NCBI GenBank assembly: GCA_012932295.1
Contig: JAAONU010000001.1
Span: 29,326,921 to 29,390,920 of the forward strand
DNA from: Cyclina sinensis
Taxonomy: Eukaryota > Mollusca > Bivalvia > Venerida > Veneridae
Reading direction: 5' to 3'
Length of the DNA stretch: 64,000 nt
Shown here: positions 25,042 to 34,807 of the stretch, piece by piece
How the letters are laid out: the number at the start of each line of letters is the position of its first letter
Position numbering within the stretch: the first letter of the stretch is position 1
Program-made: the position numbers and the translations under genes
The notes under the pieces: model-generated
Seen by the model: only the letters and a program-made list of their open reading frames with translations
The model's database searches: none
What the model was told of the DNA's origin: nothing

Positions 25042-25501
25042 ATGCCCCCCGGCAGTATACATTATGGGCAGTGTACATGGCAATGAAAGTTACCTTCTGA
25101 ACTTAAAATCAATAGGGGTTATCTACAGGTACTATCTGAGATGCATCAACCTATCAAGTATGACGTGTCTAAGCTAAAACTAGACCTAGATATTCTTATG
25201 ATAAATCTGTATACCAAATTTTATTTCAGTATGTGCAACCTCTGCAAAGAAAATGAATGGAAACTGCAAATAATAGGACTTTTTTTAAGTCCAAGGGGCA
25301 TAACTCTGTCAAAAATTGCTCGATCGTAACCAAAACAGAACTTGGCCTAGATATTCTTATGATAAATCTTTATACCATATTTTATTTCAGTATGTACAAC
25401 CTCTGCGAAGAAAATGAACGGGAACTGTTGGTGGACAGACCGACAGACCGACCGACAGACAGCAGCAAAGCAATATGCCCTCCCTTTTTCAAAGGGGGCA
25501 T
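25042..25501 (+). mobile_element. pearl-like bivalve element with two 161-bp core repeats
   Basis: Inverted ends ATGCCCCC (25042) and GGGGGCAT (ending 25501) enclose two copies of a 161-bp unit; the block around CCTAGATATTCTTATG recurs at 25185 and 25346. A (ACAG/ACCG)n microsatellite follows at about 25434-25462, then a right-hand hairpin (ATGCCCTCCC...GGGGGCAT). Tandem ~160-bp cores next to an ACNG microsatellite is the organisation described for pearl elements of bivalves, thought to be Helitron-related. No protein is encoded. Confidence 0.7.
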
Positions 25502-25545
25502 TAATACAGAATTACTCAATAAGAAAATTCCAAAAAAAAATATAA

Positions 25546-26130
25546 AAAGACAGACGAAAGAAAGAAAGAAGAAAAGAAAGAAAGATTAACGTAATGAAAA
25601 ATGAAAAAGGAGGAAGATGTAATGACAGAATAAAGAGTCCAAGTAAAGACTAAAAAATAAAAACAGAAAAAGAGACAGAAAACAAAAAGAAAGAAGAGAA
25701 AAACAGACAGAATGAGAAAAAATTAAAATTTACATAAAGAAAGACAAAGAAAAACATTAATTAAAAGAAAGACAGAAGAGAAAAACAAATAGACACAAAG
25801 ACAGAAAGGCATAAATTTAAAGAAAGACAGATAGAAAGAAGAAAAAACAGACAGGCACAAAGAAAGAAAATCATAAAGAAAGAGATAGCAAGAAGAGAAA
25901 AAAATGAATAAAAAGAAAGAAAGAAAGAAAGACAGTGTTCATATGAAGAAAAAAATGAGAACATAGAAAAAATGAGAACATTGCAAGAAATAGTGGATAA
26001 ATGAAGTAACATGTATGGAAAGAATGACAGAAAAAGAAAGATAAGGGAAGGAAAGGAGAAAACAGAAAATAAGAAACAAATAGAAAAAAGAGAATGAGGA
26101 CGGAAAGGAGAAATAACATATAATCCATAT
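25546..26130 (+). repeat. Polypurine (AG-rich) tract
   Basis: About 580 bp of the plus strand is almost all A and G (GAAAGAAAGAAG, AAAGACAGA units). The minus-strand frames of 96 and 138 codons rich in F, L and S are translations of this tract, not genes. A shorter similar tract lies at 26636-26785. Confidence 0.8.
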
Positions 26131-26451
26131 TTAAAACATAGCATAAATCTACACCAGACACTTAATGCATAAATCATGAAATATCAGCTGAAATATAAAC
26201 AAGTGTACTGGTACACAGGAATTTTTGTCCCAGTTTAAATTCTTAAGATTATGTCAAAGTTTTGTCCCAATATACAAAAGTGTACACCTTTTTCAGCAGA
26301 AAAGTGGAAGGCGCTGAAATTTTATCCTTTATCAATTTGTTCTCAGTAATAAATCAGTTTTTCAGAAATATTATGGGACTAATGACACATGTATAAACAC
26401 CAGAATCAAACAAGTTTATTAAGTTTCAGAAGGAGAGGTTTGAACAGCATA

Positions 26452-26578
26452 CCTGTATATCCGGATCACAAACAGACATGTCCTGTAACCAAGGTTCTAA
26501 TGACAGCATCTTCTTTGAGAGGTGTAGAATAATACCCAAAGAATAGTTGGTTATCGTTGTCATACCCGTGCCTTGATC
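26452..26578 (-). other. Exon-like open segment, minus strand
   Basis: It is bordered by a strong acceptor (AATATCTTTCAG) and donor (ATACAG|GTATGC). One frame is open throughout and includes LHLSKKMLSLEPWLQDMSV. It splices in phase to the 24.7-kb island. A second frame (DNQLFFGYYSTPLKEDAVIR) is open until a TGA near the 3' end. Function unknown; alternatively an exon of a noncoding RNA. Confidence 0.35.
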
Positions 26579-27115
26579 TGAAAGATATTTATTAAAATCT
26601 ATAGATATTGACTGGAATAAATAAAATACAATATATATGAAAGAGGGAAAGAAAAAAGGCAGAAAATAAAAAGGAAAGAATGAAGGAAGCAAAGAAAAAA
26701 GTTATGGTAAAAAGTGAAATGAAAGTAAGAAGGAATTAAAAAAAAGGAAATAAAGAGAAAAGAAATAAAGGGAAGAAAGAAGGTATATCATGTAAATTTA
26801 GTTAAGATATTCAAATCTAAGTTCCTGTTGATAAATAATCAACTGAGTGCATTGCTTCATAGGAATGAGATGATATGAATTTCCGTTTGCAGTTAACTTT
26901 AAATAAATGTCAAAGAAATTTCAAAAGAATGTAGACTTATTCAACCAAGAAGTGAAAAGCGCAGGCATCTTATCTTGTTCCTGTTATAAATAAGTTCTCT
27001 TAAAGATTTTTAAAATCTGAGCTAAATCAATATTTTCCAAGCAATAATTATTTCAGTAAAATAGTCAGCAAAAACAATTTCACAATAAATATCATAAAAT
27101 GAGCTTACTTGCACT

Positions 27116-27179
27116 AGGAAGTAGAAGCATTCAAGTCCTCTTCCATCACCATTGAATAAGCCCGCCAAACGCCTGGAAA
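27116..27179 (-). other. Exon-like 64-bp segment, minus strand; possible first coding exon
   Basis: Strong acceptor (TTTTTTTCCAG) and donor (GTGCAA|GTAAGC). In the frame that continues into the 26.5-kb segment, an ATG gives MLLLPSAN, then QGTGMTTITNY after splicing; upstream codons in that frame contain stops, consistent with a leader. No homology recognised. Confidence 0.3.
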
Positions 27180-28609
27180 AAAATGGAAATGTACTCACTA
27201 CCTGTTCACTTGGGAAGAAAGCTCACGACTGAAAATTGTATTGTGTGACCTTCCTTTTATAGTGAGCGAAGCAACAAACATGAAAAAAGCCTGCAAGATA
27301 TTTACATATAAATCTACGTACGTTATGATCGTAAAAACTCGACTATTTCCGTCTATGCAGTCAAACACTGTGTGTAGATGTCCGTAAACTATCGAGGTGA
27401 TCCGAGTTATGCAAGCTTAAAAAAGGGCGGCGCTTCATGTCATGGTGGGATGCACGTGGTTGGGGCCTTAGAAAGGGGGGAACCATTGAGGAAAATAGAC
27501 ACTTTCTTTCGATCATTCTTACTTTCCGTAAAAATGATAGTCACATGTCCTCAAAATTTAAACCAGCAGTAAGACAAGTTAACCCAAGTAAAACACAACT
27601 AACACGTCCTCTTAGCTGTTTCATGTAAATTCTTTTTTTTTAAAAAAAGCTATAAAGTACTTACGGTGTAGTTGTATTGTTATAACTACCCTCATATAAT
27701 TGAAAATGTGCAAGCTTGGAAAGGTTGGCAGTTTGGCAGGTGCCGGAGAGAAATTCCATATTTTAATAGGAAAATGGTGCGTTTTGGCATGTATCTCGAT
27801 CTAAAATCGTCCCTGACTATACAAATATACAAATATATAATTTCATACATTGTTGTTGTTGTTGATATTGATGCTATAGCTGCTGCTACAGCTGCTGCTT
27901 GCTCTTACTGAAACATAAACAGCTAATGTCACATTTCTATCTTAGTTCTGAGACAAAGTCTATCTTCTGAAACTTGGAATTTTTTTTAAAGAAAAACACA
28001 ACATCATAATTATCAGTAATCATCATCGTTAACAGATATGACACACTACATGTACTTCCACAACTTTTTCTTTCTACATAACTGCAGATCATAAATATTA
28101 CGTAACGACTAGATATTGATCTGCCAATATGTGCAACATAACACGTATATAAACTATTGAAATTTATTTTTAAAAAGATGAAAAGATTTCATTATAAAAT
28201 CGTCTTTCTGTCTAACAATTTGAAACAAAAGAGCATTAAGTATTGATGGGTGAAACTAATGCATTGCTCAGGGGTACATGTATATAAGCTAATTTTGTTG
28301 TCCAGTATGTAGTACATGTATATAGTGTGAATGTTAACGCCCCCTTTTTCGCGAGTTTTTGTTAATTCTTTCGTGAGAACTGTTTGCATCGGCGTGCTTT
28401 TTTTCGCGGGTTTTTTTTCTATTGCAGTGTGATTCTCGTGAATACTAATTGTATTTGGCGGGTAATTTCTGTAGCGATATTTCTTGAAAACTAGATCTAT
28501 TCCAAAAAGAAAAGAGTCTTTCTATAATAATTCAGGGGAAACCGAGGCCGAGTTATGAAAATTGTGGATTAAAAACTTACGGAAACGCCGATTTGTTAAT
28601 CCACGACAA
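27180..28609. other. Intergenic, no supported gene
   Basis: 27420-27490 is a G-rich patch containing GCACGTGG. 27855-27905 has short TTG/GCT trinucleotide runs. 28340-28480 has repeated TTCGCG(A/G)G words of a dispersed repeat. If the minus-strand exon at 27116-27179 is real, its promoter would lie here. Confidence 0.45.
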
Positions 28610-28825
28610 CGGTTAACCCTTAACCTGCTGAAGGTAATTGACTCTGTCTTTGCGACCAGTGCAGACCAAAATCAACCTGCACATCCGTGCAGTCTGATCA
28701 TGGTCTGCACTTTTCGCCCTTCAGCTATTAAATTTTCAACAAGCACCCCTATAAACCATTAATGGACGTGTTCAAATTGAAAGATGGACAAGTCCATTTT
28801 AGATATTTAACATGAGGATAAATCT
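28610..28825 (-). mobile_element. Clam-type MITE-like repeat with 52-bp foldback core
   Basis: GTGCAGACC begins a 24-base arm at 28659 that, after a 4-base loop, pairs with a 24-base arm ending GGTCTGCAC at 28710, with about four mismatches. The flanks (CTGCGAC-type block at one side, the 'AAGATGGACAAGTCCATTTTAG' block near 28780 on the other) resemble a high-copy repeat I associate with venerid clams. Element borders are approximate. Confidence 0.6.
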
Positions 28826-31800
28826 ATAAAGTTACAAATACTGGTCATGTTCCAGATGTAAGACGTATACCGTACAAAAATAACTCTATAAAAACTACCT
28901 GTTGAGTTTTAATTACAGACAATGGCAATTAACACACCATTTATCCTAGATTATCATCCTTTTCAGATTTTATTTTATAAAATTGCTTTTGTTCAAGCAA
29001 AACGAAAATCATTATCATCAATCAACTACCAAAAATATGATCATTATTGGCAACTGGTTATTGGAAGCGTTCAGATCTACAGTGTAAGGTTAAGATTCGA
29101 CTCTAAGATTTACATCATTCTTTTAATCTTAGCTATATTCTCTACATATCGAGTTATAATTTCTGTAATATATAACAAATCACTACAAAAGACTTTACTT
29201 ATTTTCTGTACAAAAGAGGCAAAACAAATAACAAAGAAGATATACCAACAAACATTGCACACTTCTTTGCTTCTTAAAGGGTTGCTTATATCCAAAAACG
29301 TCACACCAGCATGATATGTGTGCTTTCCAAACTCAGCTTTCTGGAGTTCAGCTGTACCGGAACCTATATCAATAGGATTTATAACAAAATTTGATCTGGA
29401 AGCAGTGCATTATCTTATGCTTATGCTCCTAGACAAATATACTAGTTACATGTAATTTTTTTAACCCCAAAACTAGGCAATATTAGGAATTTCTAACATA
29501 CACACGCACAAAGAATTTCGTATACGTTTGACTTAAACATAGCTTACAACTTAATATGAACAGTTTTCACTGCTTGTAAAAATATTGGCTCGGCTTCATT
29601 TAGGAGAGCCAATGGCATTTCCTAGTCGGAGCTAATGACTTTAAAAATATGCACAAAATTGGTTAAAAAACGAGACATGTTGTTCTTCTGAAAAAAAACT
29701 TTACCTGCACGCATTCTAATTGGCAAACGAGACGATTTTCTTTAGAAATTGTAAAATAGGACCGATTCAAACCACACTCTCCGTATCTTACACGTAGGGA
29801 ATTTGCGATCGCTTGACGTTAACGGGAATAAACAGACAATGGCGATTATGTTCATTTTTTGCACGAGTCAATGAAACTTTTATTGTTTTTATTATATAGA
29901 AGAGGGGATTTTTATGACACGATTTTTTTTTCATTTTTGAATTTTAGATTCCTGTACCTTGGTTGATCTCTTTAACCTTGGTCTCTGATTTTAAAAACAG
30001 TAAACATTACCAATTAAGCCATTATTTTCTTTTTAACTCTGTTGCAGTTTTTATAAAAGTCTTAAACACACAGGTCGCTCAAACAATGATATAGGAAAGA
30101 ATGACAACTGCATGTGTAACAGGAAAAAGTAGACTATGTCTGAAACGTTTTGTAACAACTAAAACCTATTTGCAATCATGCTAAAAAACATTCTGCTTCT
30201 GTTGCCAGTCAGAGTTACATATCAATATCTAGAAGCGGAAAGGATACATGGACTATGTTTTAATTTGGATCACTAACACGGAGGAAAACAATGCAATATA
30301 AGCTCTGTTGAATTTTTGAACCAATTATGTAATAAGATAACACAATTAAAACACTGAAAATAGCAGCAATACTAAGTATAATTTATTTCTTTTTTTTTAA
30401 ATTATTGTTTTTGTCCACAGCTGGAAATTTATATCAGAATGAAATAGTACGTCAGCAGCAAACATTGCGAAAATATAAACCACTAAATCTCGCACCTAGT
30501 TAAGAATCTGGCTGTCCGAATCCACACTATTTGACGGCCCACACGAGAAAAGGGGCTCTGAGATACTCAGACCTAATTATTGGATATTTTCTTTTTTAAT
30601 TATTTTGAGCAAATGATATCTTAAGATTAATGTATGACAATTTTTAGCTTCCTGCACAGAACAAACAAGTCAAATGTTTGAACGCAGCCAAATGGAGTAG
30701 GGGTTGCGATAATTAGTAATGTTGGATTAAATGTAAGTGGTTAATCAAATCTAATCTTTTTGCACTCTAATTTTGTACATGTATATGGCTCACATTTGTT
30801 AATGTTTAATGCTAAAAAAGATGATTATACGTCAAGTCTAGTCCAAATATTTAGACGTAGACGGTGGATTTGATGATACTTTTGTCATTGGTCAAATCCA
30901 CTGCATTTGCCAATAAACTTAAAAGGTAAAAAAAAACGAATATGAACATTAAATGTTAACTGTGCTTATGTGGCGTCTTTCTATGAAGGACTACTTCAAG
31001 ACTATAGGCATTGTTTGCCCTGTAAGGTAATTGGCTGCTGTCACATTATGCTTTTTTTATTAAGGGAGTGGAATTAAACCGAAATCATTGACCTAATCAA
31101 AACATTTTTTTTCATTTTCCTACCTCTATAATTCTCAAATATAAATCTGCTTATTTTTTTACAGTTAACGAACGGAAAAAATTATTTCGGAAAAAAAATT
31201 ATTAATTCGAACCCATGCTTGAAACTACATGTTTGACTGTCGCGTCCTTACTAAAAAATAACATCGTAGTAATTCTTTTAAAATCAGTTATTTCCGTAAA
31301 ATTTAGACTGGTTCGCGATCTTAAATAAAAAGACCGCTTGTTACAAAGAACACACTGTGAAATCAGTTTACAGTCTAAAAGGAGTTACGTCACCCCATGG
31401 AATTTTACTGACTGCATTCCAATATACAATAATAAGATATAATACCATGTTTAAGCAAAATTGGTGTTCCTTAAAATGACGTCACATACCTTAAATTGAC
31501 GTAAGGTTCTATCTAGGTTCCTGAAAATTAATATGGCAGATTTTGTGTTTTAAAATTTTAGCTATATCCTTACCTTTCCATTTAATCCTATCTTTTCACA
31601 AAACTATAAAAGTTATCTTTTAATGTCAGGGTTTTTTTTAACAAAAGATTTTTCACTGTGATAGACTTGTAATGATTGAAAGTTTCCATCATAGACAGTA
31701 ATTTTTAGTGTGCATTTAAAACTTGCAAAACTGCAGTTATGTTTTTCCCAATTTTTAGCAAAAAATGGCTGAAATTCCCAATCCCAAGGGTATGGGTCAT

Positions 31801-32664
31801 GTTCCCAAAATGCTGAGAAAAAACCCTGTAATGTTACGTTTTATTCAGGTGACATCATTTTTACATAAAAAGAATTGTCTCCAAAAACTGATAGGCTTCC
31901 ACGATAATGGTCATCAAGAAATTTGATATAAAACTGGCATTTCTGTTATAGTCAATATTTGGACTTTCAATAATTTTCTAAAACTTTGCACTTGAATAGA
32001 ATGAGAACTCTTTTTTTTTTTACTGATTTTCAGTTCAGTTATTTCAACAGTTTATAACAAATATCTGAGTGTCCCTTTTCCCGTGTATGTCAGTCATTTG
32101 GATTTCGTCTTCGAATTTTCAAATATCTACATCTACATCATTACGGCCAAACAATCGTTTACCGATTATGACTGGCCGGCACTGTCAGAGAGACACTTAT
32201 TTAAGAAATTATAAATAACATGTTAAAGGTAAAAGATAAAAGGATAGTATGCTACAGTTAAAATAGAACCGAAGAGGCTAACTACATATTGACCACCGCC
32301 AGCCTCTCTGTACAGTATTTAACCGAAATAGAGCGCTGACAATGTTACAAAATGTTTTAAGAACACACACTAGTTTTCGTTGAAATGAAAGTCTATACAG
32401 TTTATACAGAACTAGAGGCCAAATGAGTCCATCTCATTAAACACTTGGTTACTTCAGGCCCATACAGGTACGTTTTCCCTTAAAGATATTAAAACTTTTT
32501 AACGTCGATTTTTTACTTCCGGCGCGTAAATTTGTGAAATTAATGAAGCATCTCATCATTTCCACACAATCATCTTTTATTATGATACTATTAAGGTACA
32601 GTTTCCAGTACTAACAGTCACACACAGCAAATTAAAACACTTATTTACACATCTTCACTGTTCG
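28826..32664. other. Intergenic, AT-rich
   Basis: The 130-codon plus frame at 28922 is AT-driven. On the minus strand, 29385-29260 reads INPIDIGSGTAELQKAEFGK then HTYHAGVTFLDISNP, which looks protein-like after a CTTCCAG acceptor, but I cannot assign it. The remainder shows nothing. Confidence 0.45.
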
Positions 32665-34135
32665 TTACTGCCCAGCATAACAAGTAGCATTGAACTTGAG
32701 GGTCAGGCCCACCCAAAATGTATTTAAACGTGCCTTAAATGCATTCACAGAGGGAGCAGAAACAACATTATCTGGTAAATTATTCCTGGTGTCTACAACT
32801 CTCTGACTAAAGGCATTTTTCCTCAGATCCAATTTAAACCCTTTTTAACAATTTATACCTATTCCCCCTAGTTCTTCCTAAACCTGCAAGTGTAAATAAC
32901 TTATTTTTGTCTACATGCTCACACCCATGCAGTCAAACTCCGCGTACCGGTTACGCTACGCTCAGTAACCACTGCCTTCACACGAATCACGTGATGATGG
33001 TCTTATCACATGATTGTGTCAAGATGGCGTATACGCCAAAGAAACCGTTGAAAAATTGTTTCATCTGTGATAAACAGCGACACAATAATTTGAGCTCTGG
33101 TGTCAAGTCTGCTGATATGATTTTTATAAAATTTCATTTCTGTTAAAAAAGAACTTATCACAGTAGTACTGATGACTTGAATGATTTCTTTTTCAAAAAC
33201 GGTCATATTGTTTTGAAATAAACGGTGCGATATTAAAAATTATTCTCATAATATTTATGTTTCCGAAATCATTTTTTATTTGAGTTCACATCTAACACCT
33301 TACAGTCTTGAAACATTAGCAAAACTGTGTTTACTTTTTAAAAATAAAATCAAAATTGGAAAAAATAATATCGTCAAAAATCTTGACGAAAATGTTGTGA
33401 CGGCAGAGATCTAATCCTATAAAGGGAGATCACTGCGTGGGAGATTGCCATGCAGTATCTTATAGACCTTCACCATGTCTCCCTTCAACCTTCTATATTC
33501 CAAGGTAAGAAGACCTAATTTGTGTAGTCTTTCGCTATAATGATATTCACACAGACTTGACAATAACCTAGTTGCCCTACGTTGTACATTTTCTATTGCT
33601 AGTTTATCTTTTTTTTTAATCTTGGGTACCAAACAACGGAGGCATACTCAAGGTGAGGCCTGACTGGGGACTTATAGAAAGCATGAAACATATCCTTGTC
33701 CATATATGTAAATGGTTTAAAAATAATATCTAAATTTCTATTTGCCTTATTTATCTTTTCATTAATATGTGTTGAGAACTTCATTTCAGAATCAAAGATC
33801 ACTGCTAAGTCCTTTTCAGATTGAACTCTTTTAATCTCTGTTATTTGGTTATGTTCATTCTTCATATAGTATGAATCTATATTTTGTTTATTACTTAAAT
33901 GGAGATGTTTACATTTTTTTGAATTGAATACCAATTGCCATTTTTTGCCCATTCACATGCAGCAAAAATACTATCCTGCAACATTTATTCTTTATTTGTT
34001 TCTCCTATTGCTAAATATAAAGTATCATCAGCAAATAGTTTCAGGACACAACTCATTGTTTCTGGCAAATCATTGAAAAAGATTAGGAATAATACTGGTC
34101 CCAACACACTCCCCTGGGGCACACCACTTTGTTAG
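32665..34135 (-). pseudogene. 5'-truncated non-LTR retrotransposon (CR1/L2-type) reverse transcriptase, broken and split
   Basis: Read on the minus strand, 34130-33950 encodes [12 protein letters not shown] and the catalytic FADDT box (about 34022-34037). It continues through FNSKKCKHLHL, SEKDLAVIFDSEMKFSTHIN, FTYMDKDMF and RPHLEYASVVWYP (33950-33600), ENVQRRATRLL, YSERLHKLGLLTLEYRRLKG and VYKILHG (33600-33450). After the insertion at 32933-33447 it resumes at VDKNKLFTLAG and RVVDTRNNLPDNVVSAPS, ending at a stop at 32665. This is the C-terminal half of the RT plus the tail domain typical of CR1/L2-like LINEs. The 5' half is missing, as is usual for truncated insertions. In-frame stops and frameshifts occur near 33985, 33950, 33610 and 32845, several in A-runs, so it is dead. 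The insertion coordinates are given separately. Confidence 0.88.
32933..33447. mobile_element. 515-bp nested DNA-transposon-like insertion in the LINE, 8-bp target duplication
   Basis: CCATGCAG occurs at 32925-32932 and again at 33448-33455, exactly flanking this segment. Removing it with one copy rejoins the LINE reading frame (KILHG to CEHVDKNKLF). The ends are only weakly inverted (CAAACTCCGCG against CAATCTCCCACGC). An 8-bp duplication suggests a hAT or P-type nonautonomous element. Inside is a short frame beginning MAYTPKKPLKNCFICDKQ, preceded by TCACGTGAT and TCACATGAT sites. I do not recognise it. Confidence 0.75.
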
Positions 34136-34379
34136 TCAATAATGTTTAATCCGCTTAATCTTAATTTTAGGATGTACCTCTTGAATTTACTTTGAATATG
34201 GTCTTTCAAATAGAAAGAAAAAACAAACAAAAAACAACAAAAAAACTGTAATGGCTGGATGTTTTTGCAACGAGTAGACTTCATAATAACATATTTGTCG
34301 TCGGTGCCGAAATTTAAATATATATCAGGCACAGGTAAGTGTATTATTGTAAATAAAATGTACAGCACTTTATACTAAC

Positions 34380-34465
34380 ATACTGCCAGTCATACCCGAG
34401 AGGGGCGTTAGGCAGTATAGATAGATAGATAGACATTGATACATCAACACCTTCCGTGCTTTGAT
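34380..34465. repeat. Hairpin, (GATA)n and CACCTTC-loop element end
   Basis: ATACTGCC (34380-34387) pairs with GGCAGTAT (34411-34418), followed by four GATA/TAGA units and then CATCAACACCTTCCGTGCTT (34442), which recurs at 61565. Probably the terminus of a dispersed element. Confidence 0.45.
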
Positions 34466-34625
34466 TTTATAGATCCACACGGTCTAACAAATCGCACGAT
34501 ACACCGGTAAATAATAAACACTACACCTTGTTTTTAATTTAGTTCAGTATGTAGTGATTAAGACCTATTCCTATGAGTAAGCTATCACGTTATTGTATTT
34601 ACCTGTAAGATTGATTTTTTTTAAC

Positions 34626-34642
34626 ATTTCATATTTTTTCAG
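34626..34642 (+). promoter_or_regulatory. Likely 3' splice site of a 5'-UTR intron (SLC25A16)
   Basis: A pyrimidine-rich run ending TTTTTTCAG lies 150 bp before the start codon, so the first coding exon probably begins at 34643 and a noncoding exon lies further upstream. I see no convincing TATA box or CpG island nearby. Confidence 0.4.
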
Positions 34643-34752
34643 ACCGAAGCAAGTCATACGCTCGAGTTTCTTTTATTTCGAAACTAGCTTCTAGAAGTAG
34701 AAGTTTAGAAGTAGACACAAGAGCAAAATTTAAAAGGAACTAGATATTTTGT

Positions 34753-34807
34753 ATGACGTAACACGTAACAAATGAAGCAGCAAAGAAATCTGAAATGGTA
34801 TCTGTAG
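34753..34807 (+). promoter_or_regulatory. Two upstream ORFs in the SLC25A16 leader
   Basis: A minimal uORF (ATG ACG TAA, 34753-34761) is followed by a second one (ATG 34772 to TAG 34805-34807, 11 codons). The second overlaps the main start codon at 34795 in another frame. Such overlapping uORFs usually reduce initiation at the main ATG. The effect is inferred and depends on the transcript actually including this leader. Confidence 0.5.

Noticed and set aside
25761..26177. 138-codon minus-strand frame rich in F, L and S, membrane-like
   Set aside because: It is the translation of the AG-rich polypurine tract; composition alone explains it.
28922..29314. 130-codon plus-strand frame
   Set aside because: AT-driven amino-acid content, no motif, and a more protein-like reading on the opposite strand.
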